Positions 1 through 13,243 of a DNA stretch of 64,000 bases are shown in pieces. This DNA comes from Artemisia argyi (lineage: Eukaryota; Streptophyta; Magnoliopsida; Asterales; Asteraceae), in NCBI GenBank assembly GCA_030686995.1, contig CM060702.1, positions 69,920,440 to 69,984,439 of the forward strand. The letters are read 5' to 3'. The position numbers were made by a program, and so were the translations under genes. The notes under the pieces were generated by a model, which saw nothing but the letters and a program-made list of their open reading frames with translations, had not been told where the DNA came from and did not search any database. Every line of letters begins with the position of its first letter. The stretch's first letter is position 1.

Positions 1-414
1 GTTTGAAAATGGCCAAAAGCATTTAAAAACGGACAAAAATGAATCAAAATGGATGAAAACGTATAAAAGCATAAAAACACACAAGAAAAGGACGAAAATG
101 TATGAAAAATGAATGAAAACGAAAGGAAACGATGAAAATAGTCGAAAACGTATGAAAACGAACGAAAACATAAGAAAACAAACTAAAACGTAAGAAAACG
201 GATGAAAACGTAAGAAAACGAATGAAAGCGTAAGAAACGGATGCAAACGCAAGAAAACGGACGAATATGTATGAAAGCGGACAAAAACGTATGAAAGCGT
301 AAAAGCACGTCTCAAAACAGACGAAAACGTATGAAAAATGGACGAAAACGAAAGAAAATGGATGAAAACGTATTAAAACGAATGAAAATGGACGAAAACG
401 TATGAAAACGGACG

Positions 415-800
415 AATATCACTTGTGATTTTATTATGTTTTCATCAATTTTTTTACGTTTTCCATACGTTTTTTTAATATCACAATTGATATTCAGAGT
501 ATCACTTGTGATTTTCTGAATATCACTTGTGATATTCTGAATATCATTTGTGATTTTCTGAATATCTATCACTTGTGGTTTTTGAATATCACTTGTGATT
601 TTCATGTTACAAAACATTAGTTGAAATCACTTATGATATTTAGAAAATCACTTGTGATATTCGGGGTACTCAGAATATCACTTGTGATATTCAAAAAATC
701 AAATAATATCACATGTGATATTCAAAAAACCACTTGTGATATTCGGCATATCACAGAATATCACTTGTGATATTCTGAATATCACATAATATTTCTTATC
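415..800. repeat. Cluster of near-palindromic ATATCACTTGTGATAT units
   Basis: At least eight close copies of ATCACTTGTGAT, several extended to AATATCACTTGTGATATT, are spaced by about 20-30 bases. Each unit is an inverted repeat around a central TT, so a single strand can fold into a run of small hairpins. Variants (CATTTGTGAT, CACATGTGATA) show independent decay. No coding potential is visible. Confidence 0.75.
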
Positions 801-995
801 ATATTCAGAAACATATGAAAATGTCTGAAAAAGGCCAAAAGCATTTAAAAACGGGCGAAAATGTATGAAAACCGATGAAAATGTATGAAAGCGGATAAAC
901 ACATGAAAAGGACGAAAATGTACGAAAAATGGACTAAAACGAAGGAAAACGTAAGAAAACGGACAAAAACGTATGAAAACGGACGAAAGTGTAGT

Positions 996-1160
996 AATCA
1001 AAATATCACTTGTGATATTCAGAAAATCAAAGAATATCGCACGTGATATTCAAAAAATCACTTGTGATATTCAAAATATCACGGAATATCACTCGTGATA
1101 TTCAGAATATCACTTTTGATATTCTGAATATCACAAAATATCTCTTGTGATATTCAGAAA
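996..1160. repeat. Second cluster of ATATCACTTGTGATAT near-palindromes
   Basis: Six or more copies or variants of the palindromic unit occur here (CACTTGTGATATTC, CGCACGTGATATTC, CACTCGTGATATTC, CTCTTGTGATATTC), again embedded in the GAAAACG repeats. The same two-part order (purine tract, palindrome cluster, purine tract) as at 415-800 suggests a larger higher-order unit of about 600 bases. Confidence 0.7.
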
Positions 1161-1680
1161 CGTATGAAAACGTCTAAAAACGGCCAAAAGCATTTAAAAA
1201 GAGAGTAAAATGAATGAAAACGGATGAAAGCATAAAAACATATATGAAAAAGGACGAAAATGTATGTACAATGAACGAAATTGAAAGAAAACAGATAAAA
1301 ATGGACGAAAACGGACGAAAGCCTAAGAAAATGGATGAAAAGACAAGAAAACGGACGAATATGTTTGCAAACGGACAAAAACATATGAAAGCGTAAAATC
1401 ACGTTTGAAAACAAACGAAAACGTATGAAAATGGACAAAAACGAAAGAAAATGGATGAAAACGTATTAAAACGAACGAAAACAGACGAAAATGCTTGAAA
1501 ACGGACGAAAACGTATGAAAACGGACGAAACGTATGAAAAGAGATAAAAACGTAAGAAAATGGGCAAAAACGTATGAAAACGGTCGAAAACGGACAAAAA
1601 CGTAAAAAAACAGACGAAAATAGACAAAAACGTATTAAAACGAACGAAAACGAGCGAAAACGTATGAAAGCGGAAAAAAA

Positions 1681-1890
1681 ATAAGTGAACTAAAAAAAGT
1701 GAATTATTGAAAAAAAAAAAAAAAAAAAAAAAATTAGAAAGAAAGACAAAAAAACAAAACTTGAAAAAGTAACAAACATTAATTGGAAGAAAATAGACAA
1801 AAAAAAAGAAAAAAAGAAAAAAAAAAGGAATAATTAGAAAGACAAAAAGACAAAGAAAAAGGGAGAGAAAAAAAACATGGACTTAGGTTG
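1681..1890. repeat. A-rich low-complexity tract
   Basis: This is almost pure adenine with scattered G, including an uninterrupted run near 1709-1732. It borders the satellite block. It could be a decayed poly(A) tail of a retrotransposed sequence or simple slippage. No gene is seen. Confidence 0.6.
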
Positions 1891-4562
1891 TCTTATTTAA
1901 TCTTAGGTTAATCCCCACCATTAGATCAAACTAGATGGATGGTGGGAATTTGTCCTTTGATATGTACCAAAATATTAGTATGCAAAATAAAGTGCCTCTA
2001 ATTAGTACACTTCAGTTTATTATGTACAGATATTTATGATCTTACAGTTAACCTTACACTTTTACCCATATAAAATTATAAATGTCCAAACACAATTAAT
2101 TGAAGTGTCCCCGTCATTTGATAGAGTATGCAAATCATGTCCCTTAACATTAGGGTCTTTTGGTAAAAGTTTTTAGAGTAACTGCAGGCCTTTTATTTTA
2201 AAAACTAGCTTCATAACCCGCCCCATTGCTTCATAATAATATAGATAATATTAAGAGGAAGAAAATAAACATTGATAAGCGCAAAATATAATGAACAAAC
2301 AAAATTGTTTAAATAAATTGTCGGTTTTACATATAACAATGAATATGTTGTTGCACAAAACAATAATGGTTATTCTAATCCGACATAAGACTTCTTTATA
2401 AACGGCATTTGTAGTTGAGTTGCAATAGTTGTCGTCTTTATCCAAACATAAAACCTTCAATCCTCGCTTAATTTTGGATGTCCATCCAACATAAAGTAAA
2501 TACAACTATAGTGTCCACTTTATTTTATTGATCGGAAGTCCTCTTTACTCATTTGATCAACTTTAGCTCTCTTTGATCCCCATTTCACCACGTCACCTGT
2601 TCATTAAACCACGTCAATTGCTAAAATAGGATTATTTGAAAAGGCACCATTTTGCCTCTTATAGTTGATACATACAACCAAAGTAAATGTTTAAGACCAA
2701 AACCTTATGTGTATATTGCCTTATGTAGTTGATACAGCAGCTACACTTGCAGTATCATCACCAACTGTGCTCACATTGATACATGTGTCAGGTTAAGGGT
2801 CAGGTTGCACCTCAAGATGGCACCTAACTTTGTCATAGATTGCATTACGTACCATTCTTAAATGCACCATTCTTGAACCGAACTGAAATCGATCTAAACC
2901 GACCAAACTGAAATAAATACACAAAACCGAAAACCAAACCGAATAAACTCGGTTCGGTTCGCTTCGGCCCGGGTTCGGTCGGTTTGTCGAGTCAGGTCGG
3001 TTTTTGGGTCACTTCGTTCAGCCTATTAGAATTGCATTCCGTATGACATGTAAAAAACAATCCAGTATGGTGCCAAATTTTTCTGTGATAATTTGTCTTT
3101 CTGAAAAGAATAATAAAGAATAAGAAGGAAATACCTTACACAACTAATGTTTTCCCCTTGGGAATTGTTGAGGAAAGTAACCAAATTATTAGCTGGCTGA
3201 AAGGCGCAAGATTAAAGATTTCAACTGTGCAGAGAACGTACCAGAATTGCTGGCAGATAACATACCAGAATTACTGGCATTGAATGGTCAGAAACTGGAG
3301 AAGCAACCTACTGAACTGAGGGGGGTTTTGACTCTCCGCTCTTTTTGCAATGAAGTGCTTCACGAATTGGTGCAGCTGTGCATATGTTGGTTCAAGTGCT
3401 GGTATCAACCATTCTGATTGTGAAAATTTTATGGCCCCTGCATAGGTTTCAGTTTTACAATATTAGATAAGTTAATTACATATTAGTAGTCTCAAATAAC
3501 AATACACGATTAAGAACACTTCCTAAATAGTACTTTGTATCTTCCTTGAAAATTGCCATATCAACAACCTTGAAAATTACAATTCCTAAACATCCTGGGC
3601 TGGATGGGCGCATTTACAATAACACAATTATTTTAAGCCACACCGATCCAAACGTTCACTAAACCATGAACATCATACACACAATTATTTTGTACATTCA
3701 CAATGATAGGGCTAGAAGTTACATACGGGTTTACTTGAAAGCTATCTTACTATCTATCTAGTAGTAATACAGGAATATAAGCATAGCAACCAACTTACCT
3801 TTTAGATTGCAGGAGTGTGTTTGAAAAAACAATAACCACATAAGCATCAATAGTGAACAAATTCAATATATCCCCCAAAGCAATGAATCTACGAATACAC
3901 TAATTTTTTTTAACAACCGACTTACCATTAAACTTGTAGGCCCGTGATAATAAACCATGATCATCCACACATTTCTTAATATATATAAAAACGAACCCAT
4001 TAAACATGCAGTTTATATTGAATAAACACTTACTTTCTTATTTGTTCAATACATGATGCTTAAATAAACACTTACTTTCTTATGACGGGACTTGGTAATT
4101 TGGAAATTTAAAACATCACAATGTCATCGTTACCTCGACATGTAGCTCTAGCTGCTTCCACCTGATCATCCAACTCCATCGTCCCTTTTTTATATAAATA
4201 TTTAATATTAAATCACATGAATACATGAAAAAACACTTAAACATTGATAAGTGAATCAAATAACATGATGGTGCAAGTCTTGGAAGTGTAAAGGGTGTTT
4301 GGGACTATGGACCAGCAATGACAAACCGAGACCACTTAAATTACTGGCCATAAAGGCTATATGCGTGCCCATGTTGCAATATGTACCATAATGAATTGAT
4401 TACAAAAAACCAATAAGTAACAATAGTCAACAAACAATCACCATAGCCTCATTAGAAATTAACAAATTTGACGTGTACACACTTATTTCATTTCAGTCCA
4501 ATTGAAGCACTAATAAAAAACCAATTCAATTAAATGGCCATTAGAATTTGAGTATTTACCTT
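1891..4562. other. AT-rich intergenic stretch without a supportable gene
   Basis: Open frames here are short and without recognisable motifs. A local inverted repeat is present near 1912-1950 (CCCACCATTAGATC with its partner around GGATGGTGGGAA). Around 4022-4081 a segment containing AAATAAACACTTACTTTCTT is directly duplicated, with starts about 43 bases apart. An ACCGAACCGA-type tract lies at 2873-3015. Confidence 0.5.
2873..3015. repeat. Degenerate CCGAAC/GGTTCGG simple-repeat tract
   Basis: The segment first reads ACCGAACTGAAATCGA-like and then switches to CGGTTCGGTTCGCTTCGG, forming an imperfect inverted structure. It is much more GC-rich than its flanks. Tracts of this sort are common decaying repeats in plant DNA. 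No coding potential is seen. Confidence 0.55.
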
Positions 4563-6509
<1,947 letters not shown>

Positions 6510-6871
6510 GATTTTAGGTTTCTGGAAATGATGAAACAATTGTTTAGGTTGTCATGTGGCTTTTGAATCTGGTATTATGATAGCCGAATGATTTAACAAA
6601 TCATAACTACAATTAAGGGATTTGATTATGGCTACACTTATGTGGAACTGATTTTAAAGAATGAAAATCAAAATATGAGATTAAACATGGTATATGTAAT
6701 CTCGAGAATCAATTTGAATTATGCTATGCGTTTTGTGATTTAGGGGAGGGGAGTTTTTTTTAATAGAAATGCCAAGTATAGTGGGTAATCAGTTGCAATT
6801 AAATGATATGTAACTGATTTATACTTTGAATTAAAGCATATATACTTTGTTTCCAATTGTTTCAACACAAA

Positions 6872-6941
6872 CACTCAATTGCTCCAGTGGTAGATACGTT
6901 GTGTCTTGTCGCTTTGGACCAGGGTTCGAGTCCCAGGAGTG
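6872..6941 (+). other. tRNA-derived SINE head or tRNA pseudogene
   Basis: The segment GCTCCAGTGGTAGATACG matches a tRNA D-arm / A-box, and GGGTTCGAGTCCC at 6922-6934 is a near-perfect T-arm / B-box for RNA polymerase III. CACTC at 6872-6876 can pair with GAGTG at 6937-6941 as a short acceptor-like stem. The anticodon arm is not convincing, and a T-rich tract follows immediately. This favours the pol III head of a short interspersed element over a working tRNA gene. Confidence 0.5.
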
Positions 6942-7449
6942 ACAATTTTTTTAAAATGACAGCGTGGCACATTCTTGCCTAGGTGGATGATGACTCATAT
7001 TATAAAGTCAACATATCATTCTCATGGCACAGCTTTTAAAGCATCATGTGCAAGTCAAAACTTGTCTCATATATGTGTAAAGATAAGTTTTTTTTTTTTT
7101 TCCAAATTAAACAGTTTTGTTTGCAAAAGGTCTTGGAGGGGTATGTAACAGGTGTCGTCGTACATGACCTCCACTTAAAGGAGATCACATTTTTATTAGC
7201 TTTGCATATAAATACATATAATATTAAACATATATATGAGTCATATAAATCAAGTTATATGCAATTTCTCTTTATTTACAAGTGTAATAGAGTCTACTTG
7301 TTGTTATGTATAAGGCTATTGAAAACCACGAGATGGTCCTATTTGTTTGGATGCGTATGCTGCAAGCCTTTTCTTTAAACAAATAGCTCCAAATTAAAAC
7401 ATTGGTTTTTGGATCGTTTAAAATTTTCTAAAGCTGTTGTAAGATTTAT
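6942..7449. other. AT-rich spacer; no supportable gene
   Basis: A 110-residue frame at 7046-7378 has no recognisable motif and a composition expected of AT-rich chance ORFs. Nothing else is seen. Confidence 0.45.
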
Positions 7450-8597
7450 GGGGTGTTTGTTTAAGCTTATATACAGCTTATTAACTCTTATGTGTTCGGC
7501 TTATATAACATAAGCTACAACTTTGTGGCTTATTTTGACACTTATTGGCTTATATAACATTGACAATGTTATATAAGCTCATCTTTCATATAATAAAAGA
7601 ATTACAACATTTCAGAGTGTTTTTGCAAAATCTTTTTTATTGAAAAAAAAAATAGATTAATAGGAGAGCTCGATTTTGCCACATAGGCAAAATCAAGCAA
7701 TATGATTTGTCAATAGAAAGTCAAAATTGAATTGATTTTGGTCAAAATTTAATAAATTTGGTGGAGAAATTTGGTTGAGAAAAAAACACATAAAAATATT
7801 TGTGTCAAATTTGCGAAAACAAAAACTTAAAAAAAGAGGAAGTAATTAATAAAACTTTAGCGGTTGAATTTTATATAAATTATATAGATTTAAGTGTAAA
7901 ATCAATTTTTTATATTTTTCAATAACTTCGAAAAAAAAAATTACACTTTATAACCCCATACTTTATAAGATGAACTTTGTTTAAAATTACATGAGTATTA
8001 GTATTGTTTTCAGGCTTTCATTTATTAAAATTTTGTAAATATACGAATTAGTTTTAGATACGTTAAATATTTTTTAAAACTAATTTTAGTTTTAGACTTT
8101 CAATCATTATTATTATTATTTTTCTTTACTATATACGTTAAATAAAGACTCATGTTATTTTATTTTAAAAGTAATTTATGCGTACACGGGTTTGAATATT
8201 AAATATGGCTAAACTATTGTTAACGAAAATATGAATATCAAATGTAAGCACGGATTACTATGATATGAAAATAAATATACACTATTATACTTATAATAAC
8301 GACTCATGAAATTCTTATTTAAACTTTATATATAGATATCCAGAAAAACATTTTTAAAAAACTTTACGGAGCATATTTTAATTTCCTCAAGAGAACTTCC
8401 TTCACTACGAAAGGTGTCCCGTGGATGGCGTACTGATATATATCTCCTATTCGTGTTGATTATGTCCTACTAAACTCGCATATTTTGTATAACATGATAT
8501 GAATAGTTAAAGTTAAACAACAACATCTATGTCAGTTAAACAAAGTTAAATCTTTCAACTAACAAATGTTTTTACAAAATATTATTCTAATAGATAT

Positions 8598-9317
8598 TGT
8601 TGGAAAATTTAGTGCACTTGTGGGATTTGTTCACACCTGGAAATGGGCTTGGAGATACGGAGTGTACACCCATCAGGTCCCTGAACTCCCTGACTCAGAT
8701 AGTGGTTAAGTGTTTTCAGTATATGATGAAGTTCAGTGAGTTCACTCTTTCAGGGAGTGATACTCTGGACTGAACGGTATTCATCAGGATGATGAGTTTA
8801 ACTCTCATCATGGAGTTGTCATGTCCTCAGGGACTAGCTCATCAGTGAGTATAACGAACTCACTGGACTGAATTCAAACTTGATTAGTAACTGCTTTGAC
8901 CTATTCAAGTGGCAGTTATAACTGCATTAATGACCACGTTTAATTGGTCATGTAACCACTAATTCCTATAATTATGGAGGCTAATTAAGTGGGATTAATG
9001 GGCCGTTAATCACTCTTAATTCCATTGACTAGGGTTGAGTAATATTACCTACAAATAGGTAAATCATTTTATGCATGGAGAGATGAACACAGAAAACACA
9101 CAACACTTAAACACGAAGGGTTATTGATTTGTGCCTAAATCATTAATAACATTTGGTCTTATCCCAAGTAGATATTCGTGATACCCAGGCATTAGGGTCG
9201 AATAGTTTACTTTGGAAAGTGATAACACGATTCCAAGTGATATCCGGTAACCTTAATTGGTACGTAGCTAGGTCTTTGATTATCTCTACCCTGTTCTGGG
9301 CGAATAAACAACCAACA
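8598..9317 (+). repeat. 5' LTR of the Copia element
   Basis: TG...CA-bounded repeat of 720 bases, directly repeated at 20269-20988. The TATA-box position at 9049-9058 reads TACAAATAGG, whereas the 3' LTR keeps TATAAATAGG at 20721-20730. Gag starts only 28 bases after this LTR ends. Confidence 0.93.
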
Positions 9318-9345
9318 ATCAAAGTAAACTATTTTGTGATAATCA

Positions 9346-11199
9346 ATGGCTGCTGCTATGAGGCATATGGCTGCTAACTTTTCCAAATTGGATAAGTTTG
9401 AAGGTGTTGATTTCAGAAGATGGCAAAAGAAGATGCACTTCTTGCTTTCAAGCATGAATGTGGTGTATGTTCTTAGTACTGCTATTCCTGAGGATCATGG
9501 GGATGATGCTACTGTGGAACAGATAAGGAAAAGGAGCAAATGAGAGAATGATGACTATGTATGCAGACGTTTAATACTCAATGGTATGTCTGATTCTCTC
9601 TTTGACATTTATCAGAATGTTGAATCTTCCAAAGAACTTTGGGATTCCTTGGATGCCAAATATATGGCTGAGGATGCTTCAAGTAAGAAGTTTCTTGTGA
9701 GTAATTTCATAAATTACAAAATGACTGATTCAAGACCAGTCATGGAACAATACAATGAACTTCTTGGAATACTTGGAAGGTTTACACAACATAAAATGAA
9801 CATGGATGAGGCTATTTCAGTCTCTTGTATCATTGACAAACTCCCTCCTTCTTGGAAAGATTTCAAGCATGCCTTGAAACATAAGAAGGAAGAACTGACA
9901 CTTGTTCAGTTGGGTAGTCATTTGCGTATTGAGGATTCCCTCAGGGCGTAGGATATTTACAAGCCAAAGAGTAGCAATGCTACTTGTGCACATGTTGTCA
10001 ATATGGTGGAACATAACAATTCCACCATGTACAATGACAACAAAGGCAAACGTAAACATCAGGATAACACAAGGGCTGATCCTAACAAGAAGGCAACACC
10101 TACTTGTTGGAAATGTGGCAAATCTGGTCACATTAAAAGGGATTGCAAAGGTGTTAAGATTGGTGGTAAAACCAATGGTTCAGGCACTAGTGGTTCAGGG
10201 AGTGGTGGTTCTGCCAACTCACTGAAAGGTCAGAATATGTTTAATGAATCTCTTCAGATTTATTATGTTACATATGTATCTGAATCTAACTTTGTGCAGG
10301 ATGATGATGTTGCGTGGTGGGTTGACTCTGGAGCAACTGTTCATGTGTGCAAAGATAGATGCTGGTTCAAGACTTATGAGTCACTGAATGATGGATCTAT
10401 TCTTCACATGGGAAATGAGTCAACAGCCTTGGTGCATGGTCGTGGTTGTGTAGATCTTAGTTTTAGTTCTGGAAAGATTGTAACTTTGTTTAATGTTATT
10501 CATGTTCCTGATATAAGGAAGAACTTGGTTTCAAGTAGTGTTTTGAATAATCATGGATATAAACAAGTTATCGAATCTGATAAATTTATTTTGTCCAAAC
10601 ATGGTGTGTTTATTGGTTTTGGCTATTTGTGTAATCAAATGTTCAGGCTTAATGTTGTCACTGACAATGCTAATTCAGCCTTTATGTCAACCTCTAAACT
10701 GAATGACTCTACCCTGTGGCATGCTAGACTTGGCCATGTACATTATAAAAGGATGCAAGACATGTCTAAGGATGGGTTAATCCCAGCATTTGACATGGAC
10801 ACTGAAAAGTGTAAGACTTGCATGTTGACCAAAATTACTAAGAAACCTTTTCAGGGTGTAAAACGTGAGACTGAGCTCTTGGAGCTAATACACAGTGACC
10901 TGTGTGATTTACATGCCACTCCCTCTTTGGGGAACAAGAAGTACTTTGTGACATTTATTGATGATGCTTCTAGGTTTTGTTATGTCTATCTGTTACATAC
11001 CAAGGATGAAGCATTAGATAAATTCAAAGTGTTTAAAACTGAAGTTGAGTTGCAACTTGGGTCCCTGATCAAAAGATTCAGGACTGATAGGGGAGGTGAG
11101 TACATGGATACTCTGTATTTTCAGTCTGTTGGTATAATCCATGAAACGACTGCTCCCTATACTCCTCAACAAAATGGTATCTTTGAAAGGAAGAACAGG
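9346..11199 (+). pseudogene. Copia gag, protease and integrase N-part, with two nonsense codons
   Basis: A single frame runs from the ATG at 9346 to the insertion point. Gag (about 9346-10200) packages element RNA and ends in a CCHC zinc knuckle, CWKCGKSGHIKRDC (10105-10146). The protease active site is seen in WWVDSGATVHV. The integrase HHCC domain (LWHARLGH ... CKTC) and the first two catalytic acids (HSDLCD, FRTDRGGEY) follow. The third acid position lies in QQNGIFERKNR, just before the break. In-frame stops at 9541 (TGA, expected Trp) and 9949 (TAG) make it non-functional. The frame is cut at 11199 by LARD-A copy 1 and resumes at 17573. Confidence 0.92.
11195..11199. repeat. Target-site duplication ACAGG of LARD-A copy 1
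   Basis: ACAGG precedes the element at 11195-11199 and is repeated at 17568-17572. Removing one copy plus the insert restores an uninterrupted Copia integrase frame. Confidence 0.95.
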
Positions 11200-12617
11200 T
11201 GATGCGTGGGAATCGCAACAGGCTTTACCTCTCGAGGGATCTTGAGAAGCTTACAACCCCCACCAGGCAGTGTACCTGATCGTTGTAGTATAGTATAGTG
11301 ACAAGTACCGGGGGATTGATCGTTCAGCTTAGGAATAGTGTCGCTAGGATTAGAAAGCCTAAATACTAGTTCTAAAGGAGAGGGATGATTATTTTTATAT
11401 TTTTATATTTTTTTATGAAAGCAAGTAAAATCTCGGGGTTTGAAGGATTTGGGCGGAATTAGTTGCTATTCAACTAACCCAATACTAAGATGCAATCAAA
11501 ATAAAATACTAAAAATGAAATTAAGCTAATTAAACTAAGGTTGTGAGCAGTAATTGGAGAAAATGTGTTTACTTAGATTTCACTACTCCCTAGATATCTT
11601 TTACACGTTAATTACTTGTTATAATTGCATGGATGACGGATCGTATTCCTTAATACCATTCATGGGGTGGCACACATAACTCCCCAATTCTATGAGCTCT
11701 TATCTCCTCCTACACCATGCCCAGCACAACTATAGGGATTGTAAACAGTGGCTCATGCATTAAATACAACCAATAAAGACCTAGTGCGCCTCGGTTCATG
11801 TTTCTTAAGACGTTCAAGCATGTTACCATTTGGAGATCTGCCAGTTTTCTTAAGCCTAACATATAAATCATTCATCCAAGACAAGAATAAACAAGTAATC
11901 AACACATAATCAATATCTAGGTTTCATTAGATCTAAGCAAACACAAAAGAGATCTAGCCTAGCATGATAGAATTAAGACAAGAACATGATATAGACAACC
12001 AACACATAGACATATTGATTGAATTAGAAGAACACTTATCTTGATTAATCATGCAAGGTATCAAGGGGTTGGAACCCTTGAAAAACCTGTAAAGTTACAC
12101 CAAAATCGTACTTAGGGTTTCTCCCAAAACTTCTCTCTCTTATGTGTGAAAAATAGAAAACTATATATAGAAAAATAGGTCTGACGGCGTCAATACAAAT
12201 AATGTGACGCCGTCACCTCGCCGCCAAAACTCTTCTCGGACTGCCTAGATCCACTTCTGACGCCGTCAAGACTTAAGTACTTCCAGGCCGTCATGACTCT
12301 TTTACTCTTGACGCCCTTCCTACGTGACGCCGTCAAATCCGTTCTGGGTCGTCATGGAAATTCATGAGATTTGCTCTTGACGCCGTCAAGCTTTTGCTCT
12401 TGACGCCGTCACCTACTGTTCCCAGCATGGAAAATTAAGACTTTGGCGTTTTCTTCATTTTTATGCTCCAAAAACGTCCGAATTGCTTCCTTTTCCAGAT
12501 TTCTCTCCTAAAGTACCTAAAATCACAAAAGGAACGATTTAGGGCAATATTTGATCAAATAAATTCGGATTCGGGCTTAAATGACCCCTTAAAAGTGGTT
12601 CATTTTTCGCCTCATCA
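11200..12617 (-). repeat. LARD-A copy 1, left (3') LTR
   Basis: 1418 bases, TG...CA. It contains, in the element's sense, TGACG-dyads (12180-12415), a CTATATATAG TATA box (12161-12170) and, toward its U5 end, the tRNA-Asp-like segment (11280-11320). Confidence 0.92.
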
Positions 12618-13188
12618 TATACCCTTACACTTGAGATTTGCTTGTCCTCAAGCAAATGCGCTTTTATTCTACTCAAAATACAAGTTAGGGGTCATTTAAC
12701 CCTAATATAAAAGTAATTACAACAAATAATCGTTCCACTAAAGACCAATAGACAAGCACGGAGGTCATACACTAGCACCTCACAAATAGTGTTTAGATAC
12801 TCACATCTCTCGGGTGTAATAAAGTATAGATTACAATATGGAAATGGAAGATATCTCTCACTACCTGTCATAGCAAAATAGATTACCATAGGCTTGGGAA
12901 AGGATCAAACCTCCACCACATGGCGTAAGCACCTAGGATAAACTATCAAAGAGGTCTTTTAAAGGGTTGTAACGTTAGGTGTAGGGATATGAAATACACG
13001 GTTTTGTTGGATAAAGGAAGTTTTACTGGTGGCGAGTTAACAATCTTAGTCAATTACATGTACAATATGGCGTTGCTAAGCCAAGACTAGACTCGACTTA
13101 AGCTAATAAATGAAAAATAACAAAAACATAAAATGAACATAGAATAAAAAGGGATGGTAGTCCGTATGTTTTTTCTCTTTTTTTCTTT

Positions 13189-13243
<55 letters not shown>

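Larger units (their letters stand above)
1..1680. repeat. Satellite-like block of GAAAACGTATGAAAACGG-type repeats
   Basis: The whole stretch is built from short degenerate units of the form gAcGAAAACgtAtGAAAACgg, a purine-rich repeat of about 10-21 bases. Between them lie clusters of an ATATCACTTGTGATAT motif (listed separately). Long apparent reading frames on both strands translate to monotonous F/R/H/S or K/E/D/R strings and are by-products of the repeat, not genes. The block starts before the window edge, so its full length is unknown. Confidence 0.85.

Noticed and set aside
312..1438. Several overlapping long frames on both strands in the first 1.5 kb
   Set aside because: They translate the simple repeat itself (FIRFHTFSSVF-like strings), occur on both strands at once and lack any domain.
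3150..3440. Possible exon (minus strand LIPALEPTYAQLHQFVKH)
   Set aside because: Short, no supporting splice sites on both sides, stop codons nearby and no recognisable family.
11280..11327. A functional tRNA-Asp gene in the LARD LTR
   Set aside because: Only the 5' half resembles tRNA-Asp, with a 5-base ATAGT duplication in the D-arm; the anticodon arm, T-arm and acceptor 3' strand are missing in sense.
12463..12699. Recurring small frame MLQKRPNCFLFQ at 12463, 30833 and 62272
   Set aside because: It spans the LTR end and adjoining interior, differs in length between copies and has no start context or domain; it recurs only because the LTR is repeated.
13192..13240. Tandem TA tract as a possible CRISPR-like or origin element
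   Set aside because: No spacers and no conserved repeat beyond the dinucleotide; eukaryotic microsatellite.
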